A stretch of DNA of 64,000 nt from Zygnema cylindricum (Eukaryota; Streptophyta; Zygnematophyceae; Zygnematales; Zygnemataceae). The notes beneath the pieces are model-generated. The model was not told the origin of the DNA. It was given only the letters and a program-made list of their open reading frames with translations, and made no database searches. Below are positions 1-12,200 of the stretch, piece by piece. Where the stretch lies: the NCBI GenBank assembly GCA_037447655.1, contig JBBHKE010003354.1, positions 1-64,000 of the forward strand, in the 5' to 3' direction. The first letter of the stretch is position 1. Each line of letters starts with the position of its first letter. Position numbers and translations under genes: made by a program.

Positions 1-18
1 AGAAAAAATTCCATTTAC

Positions 19-167
19 CTCAGCCAATTTTCGAGCCGTATCTTTTACCGACTGAAAAGGGTTTGTCAAATTCCCCACTAAAGATGAAGTTTCCGCAGAT
101 TTTTCCGAGGGAAGAAAAACGCTCGTCAAAGCGACCAATTGGTGGACGTCCAAATCATTAAAAGCTC
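19..167 (-). CDS. MTR4: MTR4 exon 15 (last visible)
   Basis: Acceptor tag|GAGCTT, completing the split Gly codon of exon 14, and donor GAG|gtaaat. Encodes [20 protein letters not shown] to [10 protein letters not shown]. Bases 1-18 are the next intron; remaining exons are outside the window. Confidence 0.94.
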
Positions 168-3100
168 CTATTCCCCAAAAAACAAAATTGTCATTTCTAC
201 CTGGTTTTTTAGGATTTTTTAAGGGTATTGTCAGGGTTTTGGTGTTTTTAGGGTTTTTTAGGGTTTGGGAGTTTTGCAGGGTATTTGGGGTTTTTTAGAA
301 AAGAATTGGTGGACATCCAAATCATTAAAAACCCCTATTTCCCGAAAACCAAAAACCACAAACCACAAACCACAAACCGCCATTTTTACCTGATTTTGTA
401 GGGTTTTTCAGGGTATTTTAGGGTTTTTTTGGATTTTCAGGGGTTTTCAGGGTTTTGAGGGTTTGGAGGGTTATTTAGGGTTTGGGGGTTTATAGGGTTT
501 TAAGGGGTTTTAAGGTTCTGGATTTTTAGGGTTTTTGGCTTTTTTAGACTTCTACTACCCCTTTAGGCAGTTAGTGGTCCTATTTCCCAAAAAACAGAAC
601 CGTCATTTCTACCCGGTTTTTTAGGGTATTTAAGGAGTTTTTAGAGTTTTTTTGGGTTTTAAAGGGTTCAGGGGTATTCAGGGTTTTTTAGGGTTTTTCG
701 GGTATTTTAGGTTCTGGGGTTTTTTAGGGTTTTGAGTTGTTTAGACTTCTAGCCCTTTAGGCAATTAGTGGTGCAAAACATAGTAGGGGGAGAGGGAGCG
801 GTGACGAGGGAAGCGGGAGAGAGAATACTCAAATGATTAAAATCGTTAAACTACAGGAAGTTGATTTAGGATCAAAAAAAGTTCAAAGGTCGGTGATTGG
901 AATAAAACAAAATGTCAAAACTTAAGACAGTTTTCCATCCCACATTTCTGCTACATTATATAGTTATGGAAAAAACTCAAAAAACCCAATAAATCATAAT
1001 GAAGGAATGAAAATGACCTAATAAATCATAAAGGAAGTAATGAAAATAACCCAATAAATCATAAACAAAGTGATGAAAAAAACTGAACATGACGTAATGA
1101 AAAAAACTGAATATGAAGTAATGAAAAAAGCTCAAAGTCCTGATAAAACATCAATGAAGAAGTGATATACCGTCGAACATAAGTTCGGTGATGAGAAGTT
1201 CGTCGGCCGTATTAATAAGACAAGCGGCTCGTCCTTTTAATTGGACCACTCCTTGATCGTTCACATGTCCTAATCGTTTCAAAACTCGGGAACGTTTCCG
1301 AAGTTCATCTTGAAACAACGTCAACTGTACGAAAATAAATCAACAAAATCATCATAAGATTCATTTCTTTTTTATATATATTTAAATCCATACATTCGTA
1401 TACAAATGAATACATTGAAATGTCTATCTCTTTATCCCTCTCTCTCCCTCCCTCCCTCCTCTCCCTCCCTCCCTCCCTCCCTCCCTCCCTCCCTCAATAA
1501 ATTAAAAACTACTATTACTATAATCATAGTTACACCCATAATTACAATAAACTCAAAACCGCAAAAAAAAAGGGAGATAGTTGCTCTCTTGTACATACAA
1601 AAAATATCCTCCTTCAAAATGTACAAAACAGTACAAAAAACAGTACAACATGTCATGCTTTGGATGCAGCGTGAGATAAAAAACAAAAAAAAAAAGAAAA
1701 AACCACCATGGGAGTTGGAGGTAAAAAAAAATGGAACAAAAAAAAATTGGAAGAAAAAAAAAAGGAAAAAAAAAAAAAAGGAACAAAAAAAATAGGAAGC
1801 AAAATCGAAAGCAAAAAGTCGAAGAAAAAAAGGTTGCGGAAGATCTTTGGGCTTTTAATAAATCGGTTCGACGTTTTCAGCTTTTGAAACTCGCAGTGAC
1901 CCTCACTTCCTTCTCTGATACCGTCCTAATAAATAAACAAAAGTCTTAAAAAAAAAGGAAAAATGAGAAAGGCGCGCACACAAGTCACAAACTTCAGAAG
2001 AAACCGAAACAGAAGTTATTCATCCTATAAAAAATGCTCAAAACAGTAGCTTACAGAGCAAAAGGGTAACGAAACTTACGACTGCCAAAACCCTAATTTT
2101 CATACCCCAATTCTTATCCCCAACTTTTATAGCCCAGCTTTTCTACCCCAATTTTCATACCCTAACTTTCAAATACCCTAATTCTTATACCCCAAAATTT
2201 CTACCCCAGTTTTCATACCCTAATTTTCAAAAACCCTACTTTTTATAGCCCAATTCTTATGCCCTATTTTTATACCCCAATATTATACCCTAGTTTTTAT
2301 ACCCATTTTTTCTCTTTCCCACCTAATACATGGGATGTTTGACGAGCTTCTCCTCTTCCAAATAAGACACGCTTGGAGGGAGGGAGGGAGAGAAGGGAAC
2401 ACCTTATACATGGGATGTTTGACGAGCTTCTCCTCTTCCGCGTCGATTTTTGCAATTAAATCGATAAACCCTTCATCATCAATTCCCATATCCTGCCCAA
2501 AAAAAGGGGCAGCCAAAAAAAATATATCTCAGCCTTACACCTCCAGCATTTCTATTCAAAAACCTTCAAAAACCCAATGAGAAAATCCCTTTCTCGGGAA
2601 TACATTCACAAAACTAAAAAACTGCGGCAAAAGGAGAACACATCTGAGAACTCTATCACCAAATTAGAAAAATCAGTCCATTAGAAAAAAATTCGCCTCG
2701 AAAACGTTAAACAATAGCAATTAAAAGAGGACTGGAAACTGTCACATCACTTTATCAAATAAACAACATGATTTTAATCTAATATTAAAACTATTAATAC
2801 CTTTCTTCTAATGACAATCAAATGCACGTCATAACTCTAATCTAATATTAAAACTATTAATTCCTTTACTCTCATGACAGTCAAATAAACATCATGATTC
2901 TATTTCAATATAAAAACCATTAATTCCTTCACTCTAATGAAAGTCAAAATGCAAATAATAATCCTAATCTAACATTAATACTATAAATTCCTTTCCTCTA
3001 ATGACCCAACAATTACTGTTAGTGCGAAAAAATCACTCACCTCTATAGGATCTAAACGGGGAATCCCATCGGGAAATCGACGCTCCAGATCTTGCACACT

Positions 3101-5360
3101 GAGAAGGACAGACTGACGGGCCTCAGAGGGCCGTAGATCTTGAGGTAAAGCAACTCGTAAGTTACTAAGGGCACTTACGAGAGGGAGATGACAAGGAAGC
3201 TGGTTCAAAAAGAGAGACAACCGGTATTAGAAGAGGACTGTTTTCAGAAGAGGACTGTTCTTAGAAGAGGACAGTTTTTAGAAGAGAACTGTCGTTAAAG
3301 ATTGCAGGTCCTACTAAAGGGAAGCAAGTTCATGAGAGGCAAAGCTTATGTTCTTTCCATTGTGTCGATTCGACTTACGCAAGGAGAGGAGGGAGAGGGA
3401 GAGGGAGAGGGAGAGGGAGTGGAAGGAGAGGGAAAAGGAGAGGAAGAAGAGGGAGAGGGAAAGGGAGAGGAAGAAGAAGGAGAGGGAGAGGACGCAGAAG
3501 TGCTCAACATTAAGCCTAAGAGATTTCATTCTGGTGAAATCTCGGGAAGTTGACCCAAATTTGTACCTTTTGCTGCACAATTTGTGTAAGATTGTACTTT
3601 TTTTGAGGAAAAAAAAAGTGCAAATGTCAGTCAACAGCCGGAGAATTTATCGTAGTCCACATATATATATACACACACTATCATGAATTGGAATTTCGAA
3701 TTTGAGTTTAAAATTAAATTTTAACTTTTAACAATGTTTTATTCCATTCTAAACCTCAATTTTCAATGATTTTACCACAAAGCCCTAAATTTTGTGAACA
3801 AGACAAAAGTTTGGTCATAATATCCTCCAAAAAAATTCAGTTCAGAATGTTTTCGATTTAAAAAAATTATAATAAGAGATTTCAGTCAAATATCATTAAA
3901 TTCAAAAACGTGGTCAATCTTAAGCACCCAAAAAACAAAAGAAACATAAAAACCCCTAATTCTTGGATTTTCAATAAATTGTTTCTTCTTCCCCACACAG
4001 AAACTCAAAAAACCAAAAAAAACCGAAAAAAAAACTAAAAAAAAGCAAAAAAAACAGGGAAAAGCAAAAAAACATAAAAAAAAAACAAATCCCCTCAAAA
4101 AAAAACAAAAAAACCTGACCACCTCTCCAGCATATGTAGGACTATGACTCCGACATATGGACAAATTTACAGACCCCATTAACCAACGAAAAATCTCCAC
4201 AATTATCTCTTCTCTCCCACATAAAGACGAATGTACGGAAAAGTGGAACACCCATCACCTTCTTAGAAATGAACCAGAAACCGACTTCTCTCCCTTCTCT
4301 CCCTTTTCTCCCTTCTCTCCCTTGTCTCCCTTCTCTCCCTTGTCTCCCTTCTCTCCCCTACCTTCTCTCCCTTCTCTCCCTTTTCTCCCTCCTCTCCCTT
4401 CTCTCCCTCCTCTCCCTCCTCCCCCTTCTCTCCCTGCCTCTCGCCCTTCTCTCCCTTCTCTCCCTCTCGCCCTTTTCTCTCTCCTCTCCCTTCTCTCCCT
4501 TCCCTCCCTCCTCTCTCTTCCCTCCCTCCTCTCTCTTCCCTCTATTCTCTCCCCTCTCTCCTTCTCCGACACAACCCAAAAGAAAAGAAAAAAAAACCCA
4601 TCACTCACCACATGCATCTCCCCCTTCCCTCCTGAAGGACAAGGTTTCGGCTTTATTTGCTCTCCATTCGTACTTGTTTCACAGTACAAAAGTACATCAA
4701 TAGTATAGAGAGAGGAGGGATGTCCACTCAATATTGCCGAGGGAACGGGACTCGAGGCCGGTCTTTTGTTCACATTTACGAGAACTCCCCATCCCCAATC
4801 TTGTTTTCCATCGAAAATTTTCAACTGCAGAGAGGGAGAGGGAGAGAGGGAGAGAGGGAGAGAGGGAGAGGGGGAGAGGGGAGAGGGAGAGAGAGAGGGA
4901 GAGGGAGAGGGAGAGGGAGAGAAGAGAGTAAGCAAGGGAGGGAGAAAGAGGGGAAGAGAGAGAGGGGGAGAGAGGCGGAGAGAGGGGGGGAGAGAGGTAG
5001 AGAGAGAGAGGGAGAGCGAGAGAGGAAGGGGGAGAGGAGAGAGGAGATACCTACCAAGCGACCAGGACGTAGAAATGCGAGGCATCGATCCGGCCTCAAA
5101 ATTTCTAACATCATTTCCTTCTCGAGCTCGGCCAATCGGAGTCGTAACCTATCGTAATCAATCATTGCCTCCTGCAATATTTCCAAAAACCCAACCAAAT
5201 AATTTACAAACCTTGTCATTCTTCAAAGTACATATTCAAAGTACACATTAAAAGTACAAATGAAAAGTACATATGAAAAACACAGATTAAAAGTACATAT
5301 AAAAAGTACATATTCCAAAGTACATATTCCAAAGTACATATTTCATAGTACATATTAACA

Positions 5361-5403
<43 letters not shown>

Positions 5404-6104
5404 TTATTTCTTGGAAGTAATTTTTTTTTTTTTTTGTTTACAATCATCGTGAACAGAGCCAATTATCAGATTTCTCGTAAGTCGATCACCTTTGATTTTC
5501 TTGCAATTCCTAGAGCAGGAAGTTTTAGGCATTTTTTTTTTTTTCCAGTTTTTCTCTCTTTTGTTTTCTTCTAGACTTTTTTCTTTGAAGCCGTACCTTT
5601 TTCTGGGAAGGTCTTTCTTTCAGAGGCAAGAGTTTTTTTTTTGGATGCGCAGGTTTTTTTTTAGGGGGTTTTCATTGGAAAAGTTTAAAGAAAAAAGAAT
5701 TGGGGGCAGATTTCAAGCAAAGATATAGTTTTTAAGAAAGCCGTATCAAATCCACCTGCAAAGGTTCTTTTTCCATTGTTATTAATTTTTTGGTTTTTTT
5801 TTTCTTGCAAAAAGAAATGCCAGAAAATAATCAGCATGAAGCTTTTTTGTCGGCCACCGTAAATAGTGTGGACCACACGAACAACGAAACAATTCTGTTC
5901 AAAGTTTTTTTCCACAGGTGCAAATTAAACGGCATAGGTATATGTATAAGAACAAGCTTAGTGGAAGCATTCCTTTGTCTGTCAGCCAAATGACGTCCCT
6001 CCAATACTTGTAAGACACGTGACTCTATGTATATTTCGCACATCAAAAGTTTGCGGAATGTTTTGAATTATTTGAAAATAAATCTAATATACATATATAT
6101 ATGC

Positions 6105-6136
<32 letters not shown>

Positions 6137-6159
6137 GTATATATTATATATATATACAC

Positions 6160-6190
<31 letters not shown>

Positions 6191-6191
6191 C

Positions 6192-6250
<59 letters not shown>

Positions 6251-9200
6251 TACTAATAATACTAGAGGGGAAGGAGGGGGGGGGAAAGGGGTGGAGGGAG
6301 GGTGTTTGAGGATGTTTTTATAAAGGATTCTTGGAATTTTGTTGGTGATTTAGGGTTTTTGAGGTAGAGCGGGAGAGATGGAAGGGAGGGAAAGGAAGAT
6401 AATTGAAAAAAAAAGTTAATAAGTTCCGGTGGGGTTGGTGGGATGGGGGTAGAGGGGGGGAGAAGGGTATGCAAGCAAGTTCCATTTTGTATAAAAATTG
6501 CTCGTGCAAAGGCCCAATTTACCAATCACGACAGGATTTGTATAAAAAGTAATATTCATAAACGTGATGATAGATAAAGACTATGTGTCTGTAAGAACAC
6601 TTTCTAAACTTCTTTTAACGTGTTATCTCGACAACAAAAAAACTAGGAGACACTTTGGGGCCCTGGTGGTGTGGGTTGTGAATGTTCGGTGTCACAGATA
6701 TCTATATGAAAACCAATTGAGTGAAAGCATCCCATCGTCCATAGGTCAATTGACATCCCTCCTAGAATTGTAAGACACGTGAAAACATGGCTATGTTGTA
6801 TTGTTCATCATCAAAAAAAAGATTAAATGTCATCATGTGCTTAAACTAATATCAACATTGAAACTGAAACAAATATTTAATTCCTGAGAGGTTTTCTTTG
6901 GGGAGGTTTTTTTGGGGAAAGTTTCGACAAAGTTTTTTTCGGAGCAGTTCTTTAAGCGAAGAACTTTTTCAATACCTGAGAGCTGTTGTCGAGGGAGGCC
7001 ATGTCCTCCTCCAACTGCTTTATCTTCCTCTGCACTTCTGGCATTTGCTGCTCACTCCCGTCCCCATCCAACACACCATAGAGAATCCTGTGGATCAAAA
7101 AACCCACAGTATCGCAGAATTGACTTCAATCTCAGACAAACTACAGTACGTTCTTTATCTTATCGTGTATCAGTGTATCTTATCGTGTATCAGCGTATCT
7201 TATCGTGAATGAGTGTATCTTATCCGAGACTCAGAAAAGTTAGGAAATACGAGACATACGGAATAAGTTGCAGAAAACCCAGCACACCATAGAGACACCA
7301 GTGGATAAAAAAACTCACAGTATGGCAGAATTGACTTCAATCTCAAACAAACTACAATACCTTCTCTATCTTATTGTGTATCAGTGTATCTAATTGCGTA
7401 TCGGTGTATCTTATCGTGTGTCAGTGTATCTTATTGTGTGTCAGTGTATCGTATCCTGTATAAGTGTATCATATCTGAGACTCGAAAAACATAAGGAATA
7501 ACTTGCAAAAAACCCGGCACACTATAGGAAATTCTGTGGATCGAATAAACTCACAGTATGGCAGAATTGACTTCAATCTCAGACAAACTACAATACCTTC
7601 TCTAACTTATCGCGTATCAGTGTACCTTACAGTGTATCGGTTTTCTGAATGAAACAATTCAAAGATCCGTGTGTATCTGAGACTCGATAAAACATACGGA
7701 ACAAGTTGCAGAAAACCCGGCACACCATAGGGAATTTTGTGGATCAAAAAACCCACAGTATGGCAGAATTGACTTCAATCTCAGACGAACTACTAATACC
7801 TTTATCTTATTGTGTATCAGTATATCTTATCGTGTATCAGTGTATCTTATCTGAGACTCGAAGAAACATACGGAATAAGTTGCAGAAAAACCCCGGCACA
7901 CCATAGGGAACTCTGTGGATCGAAAAAACTCACAGTTTGGCAAAATTGACTTTAATTTCAGACAAACTACAACACCTTCTGTATCTTATAGCATTACTTG
8001 AGCCCCAAGAAAACATACATCATAAACCACAAATGACTTTTGGAGTATTCACCAGTCTTAATAAAAAAAAAATGTTTCAAGTTGCAGAAACAAGCAGAAG
8101 AAATTCCGAGACACCATCGAGAATTCTGAGGATCAAAAAAACCCATAGTATGGCAGAATTGACTCCGGTCTCAAACAAACCCTAATTCTCCTAATTGACA
8201 GTGTTGAAACCAAAACAAAACAAAACAAAAAAAAACAAGACATCTGTGGACAAGGAAAACCCACACTATAGCAGAATGAAGTCAATCTTAGACAAACTAC
8301 AACATCTTTGTATCTGACAGAAAACCAAGAAAAAATACAGGTAATAACCATATGTAACTATGTCCCCTACTAGCCAGACAGAACGAAAAATGTCTGAACT
8401 TGCATAAACCAGCCAAAAAAAGCAAAAAAAAATCCCAACAGAGCATAGCAGCAGTATTGCAGTAAGCCAGAATTCAGTATTGCAGTAATCAGTATTACAG
8501 GAATCCAGTATTGCAGTAATCCAGCATTCAGTATTGCAGTAATCCAGCATTCAGTATTGCAGTATTTCTTTATTGCAACATTCCAACATTGAAGTATTGT
8601 TTTTGGTTGTTCAAGCATACTGATGTCTGCACTATGTGATATTTTTTATTCCGGTAAAAAATTGTATATCTATGAACCACCAAATTTAACAAAAATTACA
8701 ACCAGATAAATTATAAAAAGACGGCAGAGTTATCGAGGCTGGCTCATAACAATTTAATAATACAAATAAAAAGGCATACAAAGGGTTCAAATTGTTTCAA
8801 ATTGACAAACATAACAGGCGTTCAGGCATTCTCGAGGAGAACAGACAGTTTACAAAGAGATAGAGGATAACCTGCGTTGCAAAGAAAAAAAAAATACCTG
8901 ATCATACTGAAACTGATGAAAAGAGTTCGCAATCACATATTCTGTGTTGAACTGTCCTTCAGCTCGACTCATGAGATTGAGAAGTGCATAATATGTGAGT
9001 CGGAAAGAACTTTCAAGTGGCGCAGATTTTCCGAGAATCAAATTTTTGCAGGTTTCCATATCCATCTGAACCATAAGAACCAAGGTACATCCACGAAAAA
9101 AAAAACCGAAAATCATTTTTTTAAATAACCATCTGAACGGTAACGACCAATAAAGGTACACCCACAATAAAATCAAAATCAACAATGATTTTTTTTGCAG

Positions 9201-12200
9201 ATCTCCATATCCACCTGAACTAAAAGGATTTTACAAGGCGTAGTCGCAAAAAAATCAGTAAACAAAAAAAAAACCGAATTCGTATTAACTTTGACGGCAA
9301 TAAAAATGAAGCTCACACATTGATACCACACTTCAACCTCGAACATTTGCCATAAGGAAGAAGACGTAAATTATGATATAAAGTCAGTAAAAAAAAACAA
9401 TCAAATAACGGAGTTCTGTGAATTATAATAATTGATTTCTTTTTACCTGTTCATCAATCATCATAATACATGTACCGCGAGGATCCTTTCCACGTCTCCC
9501 AGCTCTTCCACTCATCTACAACCCAATGTGAAAACAAGAATCAAAAAAGCATCCTTTTTCAAAGACTAAACCGCATATAGACCCTTTACATTAATGCATG
9601 TGTTGTGTTAACCAATAGGAAGTTGATAGCAATCATAAACACAATACAGTGAAAAACTTGCAAATAACAACGTGAGATGCAACTTACTGCAAGTAAGGAA
9701 AAAGTGACCAAATTTAAAAACCCATATAAAAAAAACCTATGCTGGAACTTAAACCATGCACACTTAACCCTAAAAAACAGATATAACCATGCACACTTAA
9801 CACTAGAAAACAAAATAGAAAACAAAATCCATTGAATATAAACCTGAATATATTCCCCGGAACTCATGAGACGATTCTCTTGACCGTCCCATTTTCGAAC
9901 TTGAGTGAAGACAACGGTTCTCGCAGGCATATTAAGCCCCATAGCAAACTGTCCCAAGAAAGTAAAGAACATGACAGATAAGAAAAAAATGAAAACAAAA
10001 AATAAAAAAAGAAAATGAAAAAAAAAGTGAACAGGGCAATCCCAGATGTCATCACTTTACATTTACAGAATTTTGCTTGTTCTGATAAAGGAGTACATGT
10101 ACAAAAGATAATACAAAAGATAACACAAAAGATACAAAAGATAATACAAAATGTGTAAAGAAGAAAATATAACATATAACAGCAAAGTTTGCCTTACAGT
10201 TTAAGGTAACCCTGAGAAAAAAAAGGAGACATAAGTAGGGTTATGAGACAGTTATAACACCAAGTCTTTTGCCTTGATTTTACTTTAACTAACATGTTTT
10301 TCAAACATGTTACTTTAAAAACAGTCCTTTCTTGTTCACCAGTCATTATCACAAAAATGTCACCATGTTTTACAGAGAGAAAAAAGTAAAGTTAAAATTT
10401 CTTTAATGACGTTTTTAATATTAGGTGATTTAATATTAGTAATAAACCTCTGATCCAAAGTATTGTACATTGTATTAGAAAGTATTGTGATATATTTCCA
10501 CAGTATTGTGTTGACAAATTGTGTTACTAAGTGACTCTTAAGCAAAACTGTAAGAGAATTAAAACAAAAAGGCAATTCTTCTTCCTCCTCATCCTCTTTA
10601 GAAAAACTCATAATTTGTCAAAGACTAAAAAAAAAAAAAATGACAATTATGGTTCAATTCCATTACCTCTCCTTCACCTTCCTCTACTTCCTTCTTCTTC
10701 TTTCTCTTCTGCTTTCAGCTATTTTATATAAGCCTTGATGGCATTGTACTCTCAAAAAAAGGAAGAAAAGAAAAAAAATTGACATTTTTGGTTCAATTCC
10801 ATTACCTCTCCTTCCTCTTCCTCTACTTCTCCTTCCTCTTTCTCTTCTGCTTTCAGCTATTTTATGTAAGACTTGATGGCGTCGTATTCTCACCGTTTCC
10901 GTGGCAAATAGAACCTTGATGAGACCCTCCTGAAACAAAATTTCAATAACTTCCTTTAAAATAGGTAATAGACCCGAATGGTGAACTGCAATACCCCTTT
11001 TTAAAAGAGGGAGTATGTACTCTATGGCCGGTAGTTCACGATCTTCTTCACTCAAAAGTGAAATGGCATTTTTGAAGACCTGCATTCCATACAAACCAGG
11101 TACATTTCAATTGCAACTGAAATAATATTATGACATAAAGGTATAGGATACTATTTCAATCTTTCAGTACCATAATGTACAAAGAGTACCGTAAGATCCA
11201 CACTCTCCGACTCAAAATTGGTTCAATAATTGATTTCAATTCGTAAAAAATGGGTTTTGTAAAATAATTGAACCGAACGACCACCAATGGGAAAAAAGAA
11301 AATCTGTACTCTCAGCCTTCCAAAAAAAGAAATGAAATAATTTCGGCCCATTGAACTATAATACATGACGTATTTTGTATTTTTTGGACTTTTGCTCACT
11401 ACTATTTTTGAGCTCATTGAACTCATCCAGTTTCCAATCATTTTTCAGTCCGAGGGAGTGAACCTTACGGTATTGAGAATCTTTCTGGAGCTTGTCAAGT
11501 ACTTCTTTTCTCCTTTCCATTACAAATTCACAATTTACTTACTGTAGTCCTAAAATTTATTTGCCATTGTCATTAAACTCTTTTCCCTTTTCAGATTTAA
11601 AGTAACTATTCATGGTGAAGTAGGAAGCACCCATTATGAGAAGTATTACAATGTGATAAGTAAACAATATAGACCGTCTATATCTAACCAAGCCTATTAA
11701 GCTTAATGGTTTTGAAATGACGAAAAAAATTGAAACATAAGGTGATGTGTCCACACCTAATCTGACAATATCACACAATAAATTTTGTGAATTAGCACTG
11801 CAAATACAAATTTGCAAATAAAACAGAGTCCCTATTTGTTACAATGAGAGATGTACCTCTACCACGTTCTCCTTCTCCTCCTCGTTGTTGAAATCGAGCT
11901 TCGACATATTCATCGCAAGACTTTCAACCTCTCTTCGACTGAAACTGAATACTATGACTGGTTGTAACTGCTTATCCATTATCAACTGCAAAATCAGAAA
12001 CTTTTTGGCATATATCAAAACCCTTCAATGACAGATTGATTCCATAATTGTTAACAACTAGTATTCCTTACTCCGATTTTATTTTGTTAGAAAAATATAA
12101 GTCATTCTCAAATTTTTGAACAATTTTAAAGATAACAAAAGCACTCTGTGCTGCTTTATATTAAAGCATTGAAACATGAATGCTTCTTAAATTTCAGCAT

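Noticed and set aside
190-735. True interstitial telomere
   Set aside because: The units are degenerate and not a 7-bp period array; only telomere-like words are present.
3302-3686. Overlapping ORFs at the intron 10 purine tract
   Set aside because: Pure GE/ER repeat readings of a microsatellite.
4157-5251. Long ORFs on both strands (up to 276 codons)
   Set aside because: They read through CTCTCC/GAGAGG repeats and give only Ser/Pro/Leu or Arg/Glu/Gly low complexity; the real coding DNA here is MTR4 exons 9 and 10.
6027-6323. 98-codon Tyr/Ile-rich ORF
   Set aside because: Translation of the AT microsatellite.
7064-8310. Regularly spaced repeats that could suggest a CRISPR array
   Set aside because: Units are long, imperfect and tandem, spacers are also repeats, and they lie in a eukaryotic intron.
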